A stretch of 64,000 bases of DNA from Paracoccus sp. MC1862 (GTDB lineage: Bacteria; Pseudomonadota; Alphaproteobacteria; Rhodobacterales; Rhodobacteraceae). The stretch lies in NCBI RefSeq assembly GCF_016617715.1, contig NZ_CP067225.1:186001-250000 (forward strand), given 5' to 3'. The translations under genes and the position numbers were made by a program. Below are positions 26,844-35,026 of the stretch, in pieces (the first letter of the stretch is position 1; each line of letters opens with the position of its first letter). Below the pieces are notes generated by a model. The model was not told the origin of the DNA and did no database searches. It saw only the letters and a list, made by a program, of their open reading frames with translations.

Positions 26844-27687
26844 GAGCGCCTAACAAAACCGCCTCTCGTGCGTTAGGGGACATGAGCAAGCCCCTTGTAT
26901 CCGATGATCTGTGGGCGGCGCTGGAGCCGTTGCTGCCGAGGCCGCGGCCCAAGCCCCAGGGCGGCCGTCCCCGCTGCGATGACCGGCTGGCCTTGGCCGG
27001 CATCCTCTTCGTGCTCCGCTCCGGCATCCCTTGGGAGATGTTGCCGCGCGAGTTCGGCTGCTCCGGCATGACCTGCTGGCGCCGGCTGCGGGACTGGCAA
27101 GCGGCCGGCATCTGGGCTGGGCTCCACCGCATGCTGCTGGAGCGCCTATCGGATGCCGGACATCTGGACTGGAGCCGGGCCTCCCTCGACAGCGCCGCCG
27201 TGGCGGCCAAAAGGGGGGCACCGAGATCGGCCCGAACCCGACGGATCGCGGCAAACCAGGCACGAAGCGCCATCTTGTGGTCGACCGGAGAGGCACCCCG
27301 CTCGGGGTGCGCCTGAGTCCAGCCAACCGGCATGACAGCCTGATGCTGGCGCCCACCCTCGATGCCGTGCCGGGCGTGCGCCACGGTCGCGGCCGCCCGC
27401 GCAAGCGCCCCGACAAGCTCCACGCCGACAAGGCTTACGATAACCATCGTTGCCGGTCCGAATGCCGCGCCCGCGCGATCATGCCCCGCATTGCTCGGCG
27501 GACAGTGGACAGCAGCGAGAGGTTGGGCTGCCACCGCTGGGTCGTCGAACGAACGCTTGCCTGGCTCAACCGCTTCCGCCGTCTGACTATCCGCTATGAG
27601 CGACGCGCCGACATTCACGAGGCCTTCGTAATCCTCGGCTGCGCCCTCATCTGCCTCAACCAGATCAGAAGGTTTTGTTAGATGCTC
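26844..27687 (+). mobile_element. IS5-family (IS427-type) insertion sequence, intact ends (844 bp)
   Basis: Inverted repeats GAGCGCCTAACAAAACC (left) and, complemented, GAGCATCTAACAAAACC (right) match 15 of 17. The target duplication TTA is at 26841-26843 and 27688-27690. The element sits directly against the right end of the IS701-type element, inside its target duplication, so it arrived second. Size and frameshift organisation fit the IS427 group. Confidence 0.9.
26882..27681 (+). CDS. IS427-type transposase made by -1 frameshifting (orfA-orfB)
   Basis: orfA (26882-27316) begins SKPLVSDDLWAALEPLLP and includes PWEMLPREFGCSGMTCWRRL. At 27209-27218 the run AAAAGGGGGG lies in frame 0 as AAA-AGG-GGG. 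Slipping back one base continues into GTEIGPNPTDRGKPGTKRHL, VDRRGTPLGVRLSPANRHDS, ADKAYD and the C-terminal RWVVERTLAWLNRFRRL, ending at 27681. This split with a slippery run is normal for the group, so the transposase may be functional. Confidence 0.88.
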
Positions 27688-27941
27688 TTAGTTCGACATC
27701 ACGTTCATATTCGGTCATAGGCGCTCCTCCTGCTTGCTGCCTTACTGCACCATCTTGACATGCCGTAGAGGCGACGATCGCCAGGAAAGATGCGGCCGTC
27801 AGTGGAGAGGCAGCAGGGCGCGGCAACGCCTGCCGGCAGACTCCCAGAGCTAATCAGTCAGGCCCCATGCATCAGCTGCACCAAGGGTAAGCCCTGCTGA
27901 CCGGATGTGCAGCAGGATTTTTACCCATGGATGCAGTCACA

Positions 27942-28673
27942 TTAGAACAACCCGTAGGAGGGATGCTCCCGCAAGGGATATTCGTCATCGTCCTCGCCGC
28001 ATTCTGGCTGGTCATTTGCCGGAGGTGGGAGTGATTTGATCACTTGGTGGTAATCGCACTGCAGACGCTTCGCGGTCCACTCCTTGCCCCGACTAGTCAG
28101 GATGCCACGCCGGTTCAGTTCATTTGCGACTACGTGCAACGGAGCATCCACGCCGATTTCGCTTATCACGACAGCGATACTTTCACGCCTTTGGCGGGCA
28201 GATATTTGTCTGCTCAGGACTGGGTTCTTGTTCGCAGCCGGACTGGGAGACGAATGACCGAGGCGCAGGCCTTTAGCTCGCTTCTCCTGAAAGACCTCGG
28301 CTTTGCGTGCATGACGATGGGCAGCAACTTGCTCCGCTTCCGCGACTTGAGTTGCCTGACAAGCGGCACGATCTTCATCATCCTCACACGCTGCGATGAT
28401 GCTGATTTTCCGCGACCCGCAGAAATCCAAGAAAGACTGTGCGTTTCGAGACACCCGATCTATCCGGGAGACGATGAGTGGACAGTTCATTCGCGTCGCA
28501 AGATCTACCGCCTCGCGAAACGCCGGCCGCTCCTCCAAGGGGGTAGCGTCTGTCGCTGAATGGTGCTCTTCGAAGACCTTCTCCAGCACGACACCGCGCG
28601 CATTTGCATAGACCTCAATAGCTTTACGTTGTGCATCTGGTCCGCTTCCACTGACCTGAGCCTTGCTAGACAC
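27942..28673 (-). CDS. Serine recombinase (resolvase/invertase family), start codon apparently lost
   Basis: The frame encodes SSKAQVSGSGPDAQRKAIEV, PAFREAVDLATRMNCPLIVSRIDRVSRNAQ and a C-terminal part with a helix-turn-helix-like NELNRRGILTSRGKEWTAKRL. In family members the N-terminus is YVRVS with the catalytic serine. Here GYVRVSS is encoded upstream of the first usable GTG (28673), but the codon in the start position is GTA and a TAA lies just before it. Starting at the internal GTG keeps the serine but drops strand 1 and the conserved Arg. Either a rare start codon is used or this is a pseudogene. Confidence 0.75.
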   Translation of the reverse strand: MSSKAQVSGSGPDAQRKAIEVYANARGVVLEKVFEEHHSATDATPLEERPAFREAVDLATRMNCPLIVSRIDRVSRNAQSFLDFCGSRKISIIAACEDDEDRAACQATQVAEAEQVAAHRHARKAEVFQEKRAKGLRLGHSSPSPAANKNPVLSRQISARQRRESIAVVISEIGVDAPLHVVANELNRRGILTSRGKEWTAKRLQCDYHQVIKSLPPPANDQPECGEDDDEYPLREHPSYGLF

Positions 28674-29028
28674 ACGGACATACCCAATGGCTACACGGGG
28701 GGCTTAAGCGCTTTGTATTTGTGGCATGGGATTGTATAGACCTCTTTTACATATCAGCAGTTTTGCAAATGTGTCGGCAGAAGGATCAATGCTCGTGCGA
28801 GCAGTTCATCTGGAAATCTGATGGTCCCGCTCCACTTGCTGTATACGCCTTGGCAGCACGTCCAAGTCGCATGTGAGCGGAAGTGGAGGGTGCAAGTTTT
28901 AGGTGACGAGCGATGAGTTGCGATGGGCTGATCCGGCGCTCCGCCTCTTCGATACTGCGAGTGCCCTGTTCGTTGCCTATCTCGTGCTTACGGGCTTGAT
29001 CGTCCGTCGCGCTGACTTGGCCATACCC
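28674..29028. other. Low-GC intergenic stretch, possible further DUF262 or unknown coding debris
   Basis: 355 bases of lower GC than the flanks. On the minus strand the frame following the DUF262 remnant's last stop stays open to about 28791 (ISPSQLIARHLKLAP) but matches nothing I recognise. No promoter or repeat was identified. Confidence 0.35.
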
Positions 29029-29440
29029 CTAGACGAAGCTTCGTGCTCTTCTGAGAGGGGCTATGATTTTGCCGCTGAAAGACAAGGGCCATTCTTGCGA
29101 ATCGCGGCTGCTGCGATAAAGTACTGCGGTTTCACATCGTGCAGCCACGCCATGAGCTTCATCCCACGACCGGAACGGCAGGGCGTTCTTCTCAAGGTTT
29201 TCTCCGGCAGGAAGGAGCTGCAGGTTACCGATGCTTCTTGAGGCGGCGATGATGTCGTCAATGCGGTGCTCATGCAAGTTCTGGCTTCGGAGCACGCTAC
29301 GGGTCGCATCGGCCTGAGGGATAATATGATCGATGTGGTGAACAGTTCCGATTCAGTCTAGGTCGCGATAGAGCAGCGACAAGGCGACGAAGGATCGCCT
29401 GTTGCTGTAGTCCAAGGCAAGCAGCGGGAGTGTCTGAAAC

Positions 29441-30743
29441 TCTGTGTATCTGACCGGGCCCATGCGGTTTTCAGATACGGTCAGGCGTCGAGGCGGCCGG
29501 CGAACATTATGGCCAGCTGATTGCGGGCGGCAACCCAGTCCCGGACAGCGCGACCGCCCTTCTCGAAGTTGCGGATGGCCAGGAAGATCAGCTTGGTTGC
29601 GGCCTCCTCGGTCGGGAACGAGCCCTTGGTTTTCAGGGTTTTCCGCAACACCCGGTTCAGCGATTCCACGGCGTTGGTCGTGTAGATGATCTTCCGGATC
29701 GCGGCGCTGAAGGCAAAGAACGGGATCACCTCGGCCCAGGCCCGTCGCCAGGCCGGGGCGATGGACGGGTATCTTCCGGCCCATGTCCCCTCGAAGTCAT
29801 CGAGCCGGCGGGCGGCCTCCTCGGCAGTCGGGGCCTCATAGATCGGGCGCAGGTCGGCGGCCACCGCCTTGCGGTCTTTCCAGCTGCAGAAGTTCATCGA
29901 GTGCCGGATCAGGTGGACGATGCAGGTCTGGACCGTGGTTTCCGGGAAGGCGGCGGTGATCGCCTCCGGGAAGCCCTTCAACCCGTCCACAACGGCGATC
30001 AGGATGTCCTGGACGCCGCGGTTGCGCAGCTCGTTCATCACCGACAGCCAGAACTTGGCACCTTCGTTGTCGGCGATCCAAAGCCCAAGAACCTCGCGCT
30101 CGCCCTCCCGCGTGACGCCCAGGGCGATGTAGACCGCCTTGTTCCGCACCATCCGGCTGTCGGCATCGCGAATCTTGACGCGCAGGGCGTCAAAGATGAC
30201 GATCGGATACATCCGGTCCAGCGCCCGGTGCTGCCAGTCCCGGACCTCCTCCAGCACGGCATCGGTGACACGGCTGATCAGGTCGGGCGACACCCGCAGC
30301 CCATAGAGATCCTCGAGATGCGCCTGGATGTCGCGCACCGAAAGCCCGGCAGCATAGAGCCCGATGATCTTGTCATCCACTCCGTCGATCCGGGTCTGGC
30401 CCTTCCTGACCAGCTCGGGCTCGAAGCTGCCGTCCCGGTCGCGCGGCACCGCCAGCGGCACCTCGCCATCCGAGCCCTTCACCCGCTTCGTCGCGGTGCC
30501 ATTGCGGCGGTTGGCCTGGTCGGGCGGCGGCTCGGCCCCGGCCTCATAGCCCAGGTGCGCGGTCAGTTCGGCCCCAAGCATCCGCTCCATCAGCCGGACC
30601 TTCAGCTCCTTCATCAGCCCGGCATCGCCGAGCAAATCCTCGGGCCGCTTGCAGCCCTTCAGCAACTCGTCCAGCAACTCGTTGGAAATCGTCATCGTCC
30701 TTGCTCCTCTCAGGAAGCATGGACCGGGTCAGTCATACACAGA
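29441..30743 (-). mobile_element. IS256-family insertion sequence
   Basis: Imperfect terminal inverted repeats starting TCTGTGTAT at 29441 and, complemented, TCTGTGTATGACTGACCCGG at 30743 flank a full transposase gene. No clean 8-bp duplication is visible in the flanking DUF262 fragments (CTGAAAC left, AGACCGG right), so target duplications may have decayed or a small deletion occurred. Confidence 0.85.
29481..30695 (-). CDS. IS256-family (mutator-type) transposase
   Basis: A 404-residue protein of normal length for the family. N-terminal part: LLGDAGLMKELKVRLMERML. Catalytic core: IVIFDALRVKIRD (first Asp), DILIAVVDGLKGFPEAITAA (second Asp region) and TTNAVESLNRVLRKTLKTKG with the catalytic Glu. 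No internal lesion is visible, so of the elements in the island this and the IS427-type copy are the best candidates for activity. It is inserted within the DUF262 pseudogene on the same strand. Confidence 0.95.
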   Translation of the reverse strand: MTISNELLDELLKGCKRPEDLLGDAGLMKELKVRLMERMLGAELTAHLGYEAGAEPPPDQANRRNGTATKRVKGSDGEVPLAVPRDRDGSFEPELVRKGQTRIDGVDDKIIGLYAAGLSVRDIQAHLEDLYGLRVSPDLISRVTDAVLEEVRDWQHRALDRMYPIVIFDALRVKIRDADSRMVRNKAVYIALGVTREGEREVLGLWIADNEGAKFWLSVMNELRNRGVQDILIAVVDGLKGFPEAITAAFPETTVQTCIVHLIRHSMNFCSWKDRKAVAADLRPIYEAPTAEEAARRLDDFEGTWAGRYPSIAPAWRRAWAEVIPFFAFSAAIRKIIYTTNAVESLNRVLRKTLKTKGSFPTEEAATKLIFLAIRNFEKGGRAVRDWVAARNQLAIMFAGRLDA

Positions 30744-31702
30744 AGACCGGACACTCTCCAAGCAGCTCTTCGATCGCACGCTCGTCGAGTCGCGAAAGAC
30801 GTCCACCACGAGCCAGCGCCTCAAACAGTTCTTCTATGGGGAAGTCTCTGTTCAGCCGCAGATGGTCCCAGATCACGCCACGAGCCAGGGCAATAGTTCC
30901 ATCCGAGGCCCCAACGAAAGCACCAACAAACAAGCTGTTCAGCAACCAACGGTACATGGCTGCGGCATTCCTCCGTTCAAACGCCGAAGATCCGCGGAAA
31001 CTGCAGTCCGGTTGGCTATAGACGTAATATACGATCGGGAGGACTGCATTGAGAGAACCGAGGTTGTCTCCCGTCAGCCCCATGCGGTTCAGTATGCGGA
31101 ACGTCGTCTCGATCGCGACCTTGATCTTGGTCCAATTCCCTTCCATGGCCTCTATGGCTTGGCGAGTAAAATTTTCGACGTTGTAGACGACGTCATATTC
31201 ACAAAGCACCAATGCCGACTTCAGAACCCAATTTTTGGTGATTTTGTTGGGCGCACCGAAATCTCGATTGATGTAGTTTACAAAACCAAAAACATCCTCG
31301 CGCGCCTTGCCGCTCGACCACTTCGAGGTAATCATCGACATCAGAAGATCGGCCTTGGACAGCTTTACGCCGCCATCGTTGGCACGCACGAAAATGTCGA
31401 GGACACGATCAACCAACTGATCTCTTCGGTATAAAGGTTTACGGCCTGTCGCGCTAGACGACTTGGTGCAGCCGGCGCAGATTACGCTCGGCCAGATTGG
31501 CTTCATACGGCGTAACGCCGTGGTGAAGGTCACGGCGAAGTTTCTCCACCAAGATGTCGATCTGCGCCTCATCTTGGTAGTTCAGGATCGAACCGAGCTT
31601 GAGCCAGTATTGCCTATGGCTGTTGCGAGGGGCGATCTCATGAAACTTGAGCCCGTAGCTGTTCCATCCCGGATGATCACATAGACGGTCGCCGGGCCGC
31701 CT

Positions 31703-32721
31703 TGTTCATGGCAAGATCGATCCTGGGTGAGGTCCGGGACGGGAGTCGGGCCTGTTGATCTCTCTGCACAGGCAGGCAACCACGACACCGAAGATCCGGG
31801 CCGCCATCCAGGCGGGCACGGAGCCGGCTTGGATGGCGGCCGAGCGCTACGGCATCTCCGGGCAGACCGTCTGGAAATGGTGCAAGCGCGACGGCGTCCA
31901 TGACCGGAGCCACACGCCGCACCGGTTGCAGACCACGCTGACGCCGGCCCGAGGCAGGCGGTGGCGGTTGCGCTGCGCAAGTCCTTGCTGCTGCCGCTCG
32001 ACGATCTGCTCTCGGTGGTGCGCGAGTTCCTCAATCCGAATGTCTTGCGTTCCGGCCTCGACCGCTGCCTGCGGCGGCATAGCGCCGGCAACTTGCGCGA
32101 TCTGAAACCGGCCGCGCCCAGGCCCGCCCACAAGCCCTTCAAGGACTATGCGGCGGGCTACCTCCACATCGACGTGAAACATCTGCCGCAGATGGCCGAC
32201 GAGGACCGGCGGCGCTACCTGTTCGTGGCCATCGACCGCGCCACCCGTTGGGTGTTCGTGCGCGTCTACCCGGCGAAGACGGCTGCGAACGCGCGGCGCT
32301 TGTCTCACGCGACCTGGAACGCGCCGCGCCGATGCGGATCAACCGGGTGCTGACCGACAATGGCAAGGAGTTCACCGACCGGCTCTTCGGGCTGCGCCGC
32401 CGCTCCCCTACCGGCAATCATGAGTTCGACCGCCTCTGCGACGATCTCGGCATCGAGCACCCCCTGGCGCCGATGCACCCGCAAACCAACGGCATGGTGG
32501 AGCGGTTCAACGGCCGGATCGAGGATGTCCTGCAGAGCCACCGCTTCCACAGCGGCGAAGACCTGGAGCAGACCATCCTGCGGCTCATGTCCGCCTCTGC
32601 AACGGCCAGTTGCCCCAGCCTGTCCTCAAGGGTCGAACGCCCATCGACGCGCTCAAGGCTTGGCATCGCGAAAAACCGGAACTGTTCAGAAAGCAGCCGT
32701 ATAATCACGCGGGATGTGACA
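31703..32721 (+). mobile_element. IS481-like element with TGT...ACA ends, transposase frameshifted
   Basis: The element starts TGTTCATGGCAAGATCG and ends GGGATGTGACA, within the DUF262 gene. Its plus-strand transposase is readable only across three frames: RAAIQAGTEPAWMAAERYGI (31790 on), then AVALRKSLLLPLDDLLSVV and YLHIDVKHLPQMADE, then RVLTDNGKEFTDRLFG, HPQTNGMVERFNGRIED and finally DALKAWHREKPELFRKQPY. Frame changes fall near 31951, 32295 and 32590. HTH and DDE motifs are present, but the element is dead without frame repair. Boundaries are approximate and no target duplication was found. Confidence 0.75.
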
Positions 32722-32943
32722 CGTAGGTAAACCCCAGTTCGTCATCGTCCTCGATGTTGTCGGGATCCTTGAGCAGATCCAGATACAGGGTCCGCGCTGA
32801 CCAGGCATCGGGATTTGCCTTACGCAAGCGCGCCTTCTTCTCGGCGAATGTGCCGCAAGGCCCGATCAGCAGCGAAGTCATGCGCTGCTGTCCATCCAGA
32901 ACCATAGTGACGTCGCGTCCTTCGACCGTAAGCGGTGCTCCGA

Positions 32944-33765
32944 TCACACCTTTGCAGCGTAGTTCCACGGCAGGAGATCGTGGATCTGGCTCTGCTTATG
33001 TCCAGTGACGATGGCGGTGAGCGTTGCCGCCAACCAGGCGTGGGGATCAACGCTGTTGAGTTTGCAGGTTTCGATCAGCGAGGCGATGAGGGCCCAGTTT
33101 TCGGCTCCGGCGTCGTGCCCGGCAAAGAGAGCATTCTTCCGGTTCAGGGCGATCGGACGGATGGTGCGTTCGACGGCGTTGGAGTCCATCTCGACGCGAC
33201 CGTCGGTCAGAAAGCGCCTGAGACCGTCGCGGTATCTGGCAATATAGGCGAGCGCCTCGCCCAGTGGCGACTTTGCGGACGCGCGGGCGCGATGATGGCG
33301 CAGCCAGTCGTCAATGCGGGCGAGGATCGGGGCTGAACGGTCCTGCCGTGCGATCAGGCGGGCGGTGGTGGGGTCGCTGCCGCGAATGTCAGCCTCGATA
33401 CGATAGAGATCGCGGATGAGGTCGACGCCCTCCTCGGCGATCGGTGCGGGTCCGGTGCGGGTGATCTCGATGAGCTTTCGCGCGCGCGCAGCGATGGCCC
33501 GGACCCGCCGCCAGTCCAGCCCGGCAAACAGCGCCTCGAACTGGGCATGGCTCAGCGTCATCAGGCCGTCCTTCACCGCGGGCCAGCTGAAGCTGTGCTC
33601 CTCCAGCCGCTTGCAGGCCATCACCAGCCCGGTGCCGTCCCAGTAGAGCAGCTTCAGCCGATCGGCCTTGCGGGCCCGGAACACGAACACCGTCCCGGTG
33701 AACGGGTCCTTGCGCAATTCGTTCTTCACCAGCGCCGCCAGGCTGTCGTGGCCCTTGCGGAGCAA
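32944..33765 (-). pseudogene. IS66 TnpB-TnpC deletion fusion
   Basis: One open frame joins most of TnpB (KGHDSLAALVKNELRKDPF, FVFRARKADRLKLLYWDG, GLDWRRVRAIAARA) directly to the C-terminal third of TnpC (KLIEITRTGPAPIAEEGVD, KSPLGEALAYIARYRDGL, DGRVEMDSNAVERTIRPIA, ENWALIASLIETCKLNSVDP). The zinc finger and the first catalytic aspartates of TnpC are lost; the final catalytic Glu block remains. The normal TnpB start (IFPSHRVRIMVATKP, about 33850) is separated by about 40 inserted bases and is out of frame. Confidence 0.85.
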
Positions 33766-33850
33766 GCCATCAAGGCGCCATCGGTCCGAGCCCGATGGCG
33801 AGCGATGGGCTTTGTCGCCACCATGATCCGCACCCGGTGCGACGGGAAGA

Positions 33851-34234
33851 TCATGCCGGGGCCGTCAGCGCGCGCACGAGGGCCGCAAGCCGTTCGGCCG
33901 AGACGCCGGCCTCGAGGCGGATCGTCACCGCGCCGACCCTGATCTCCAGGCCGACGGCTTCGGAACAGCGCGGGCCTTCGTCGGAGGGCGCCACGATCAT
34001 GGCCGCGAACCCGACCGAACCCTCCGGCGCGGGCAGCACCAGCTGCCCCGCCCGGGCGCGCGAGCGCCACAACGACAGATGGTTGGCCTGCAGCCCGTGC
34101 CGTGCCGCGACCTCGTTCACCGTCACACCCGGGCGCAGCGTCTCCGCCACGATCCACGCTTTCACCTCATCCGGCCAAGTCCGCCGATGGCGACCGCCGC
34201 CATCGAGCGGGAGAACCTCCAGTGTAGCCGCCAT
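33851..34234 (-). CDS. tnpA: IS66 accessory protein TnpA
   Basis: A 127-residue protein with the IS66 TnpA helix-turn-helix: RRTWPDEVKAWIVAETLRPG and VTVNEVAARHGLQANHLSLW, followed by a C-terminal region (VGLEIRVGAVTIRLEAGVSA) usual for the family. It seems intact but serves a defective element. Confidence 0.88.
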   Translation of the reverse strand: MAATLEVLPLDGGGRHRRTWPDEVKAWIVAETLRPGVTVNEVAARHGLQANHLSLWRSRARAGQLVLPAPEGSVGFAAMIVAPSDEGPRCSEAVGLEIRVGAVTIRLEAGVSAERLAALVRALTAPA

Positions 34235-34670
34235 GGAGAAACTCCCTCCCGCCCATCACAGGACATCCCGATCCCAGATCAGAACAGGCCAGAGAAGGTG
34301 GGAGCAGAACAGCGCTTACCTTCGACCGAAGCGGGCTCATTGTGCACGTCAGAGCGATAGTTCTCGATGAACTTGTAGCTTCTGACCTCGTGCTTCGTTG
34401 CCTCGTCCACTGCCCAGAACATGAAGCTGCTGATCGGATATCCCTTCAGCAACGAATCGAAAAGCGCCACGATCTAATTCGAGGAGCAGACATAGGGCCG
34501 CTGAATCGCAGGCAAGAAGTAGCGGCGGTTCACGTCGTCGATGACGGACCCGATCGTGCGGGAAGCGTAGCTCATGGAGGCCGACCAGTTCAAACAAGGG
34601 AGAGGATGAGATTTCCACCTAGAATAACTGTTCGTGGTGCACGTCAAGGCCCTGCGGATAGGGCCACGGC

Positions 34671-34988
34671 ATGGAGCGGAGCAACGAACCTCTCGTGGCT
34701 GCCTTTGCGGACACCCTTCGTCGTCGACGAGAAAAGGCCGGGTTGACGCAGGAGGATTTGGCCGAACGCTCCGACACCTCGGCACGCTTCATCTCATTCC
34801 TGGAAACCCGGCGCCGTCAGCCCTCCCTTTCGGCGCTTGCCGCTCTCAGCGAGGGGTTGGGCATCAGCATGGCCGACTTGGTTTCGGACGTAGAGGGCAA
34901 CTATCGCCCGCTACGGGACAGCCTGCCGGAAAACAGGTGTTCGGAGCCGGACACGGAAGGCAGGGAAGGCCTCCAGCAGCGCCGTTAA
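34671..34988 (+). CDS. XRE-family helix-turn-helix regulator
   Basis: A 105-residue protein with a Cro/CI-type HTH at residues 10-68: FADTLRRRREKAGLTQEDLA and FISFLETRRRQPSLSALAAL. The rest is polar and unrecognised. It starts 95 bases from the DUF262 pseudogene and is divergent from it, so it may have regulated that gene. It appears intact although the gene beside it is dead. Confidence 0.85.
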   Translation: MERSNEPLVAAFADTLRRRREKAGLTQEDLAERSDTSARFISFLETRRRQPSLSALAALSEGLGISMADLVSDVEGNYRPLRDSLPENRCSEPDTEGREGLQQRR

Positions 34989-35026
34989 GAGGCGCCTGCT
35001 CAGGATACATACCGCGGTCAGAGGGT

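Larger units (their letters stand above)
25832..27718 (-). pseudogene. Small two-helix membrane protein gene split by nested IS elements
   Basis: Removing both IS elements and one copy of each target duplication joins the 5' piece (ATG at 27718, TEYERDVE) in frame to the 3' piece at 26047-25832 (LSRYLQRKATLRLLW, then two hydrophobic segments LLATAAYYFSTVG and IAFVAVGSCLPTLAACMTF, ending GGSKKQ). The result is an 80-residue protein with an AGGAGG site upstream of its ATG. No function is recognised. The IS701-type element entered after codon 9. The 3' part keeps an open frame from a GTG inside the IS end but would lack its natural start. Confidence 0.8.
32928..34319 (-). mobile_element. IS66-family element, internally deleted, with perfect 8-bp target duplication
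   Basis: Ends GTAAGCGGTGCTCCGATC at 32928 and, complemented, GTAAGCGCTGTTCTGCTC at 34319 form the IS66 inverted repeats. CTTCGACC is duplicated exactly at 32920-32927 and 34320-34327. At 1392 bp it is far below the usual ~2.5 kb: most of tnpC and the first part of tnpB are missing. The exact duplication allows precise restoration of the DUF262 reading frame across it (PASVEG to RDVTMVLDGQQ). Confidence 0.92.
29029..34575 (-). pseudogene. DUF262/GmrSD-type gene broken by three IS elements
   Basis: Pieces in order on the minus strand: N-terminus 34575-34328 (TIGSVIDDVNRRYFLPAIQR, SLLKGYPISSFMFW); after IS66, 32927-32722 (DVTMVLDGQQRMTSLLIG); after the IS481-like element, 31700-30744 (GLKFHEIAPRNSHRQYWLKL, DRVLDIFVRAND, KLSKADLLMSMI); after IS256, 29440-29029 (NRRSFVALSLLY, HHIDHIIPQADATRSVLRSQ, GNLQLLPAGENLEKNALPF). 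The DGQQR motif defines DUF262 and HIDHIIP the HNH-like DUF1524 nuclease domain. Extra lesions: TAG for Gln near 34476, a frameshift near 31450, TGA for Trp near 29356. Relatives are modification-dependent (type IV) restriction enzymes. The C-terminal end is uncertain. Confidence 0.85.

Noticed and set aside
28903..29241. Plus-strand frame of 112 codons
   Set aside because: It overlaps the DUF1524 part of the DUF262 pseudogene on the other strand, and that translation has recognisable motifs while this one has none.
29433..30751. Target duplication of the IS256 copy
   Set aside because: The 8 bases on each side (TCTGAAAC and AGACCGGA) are not direct repeats, so no duplication is claimed.
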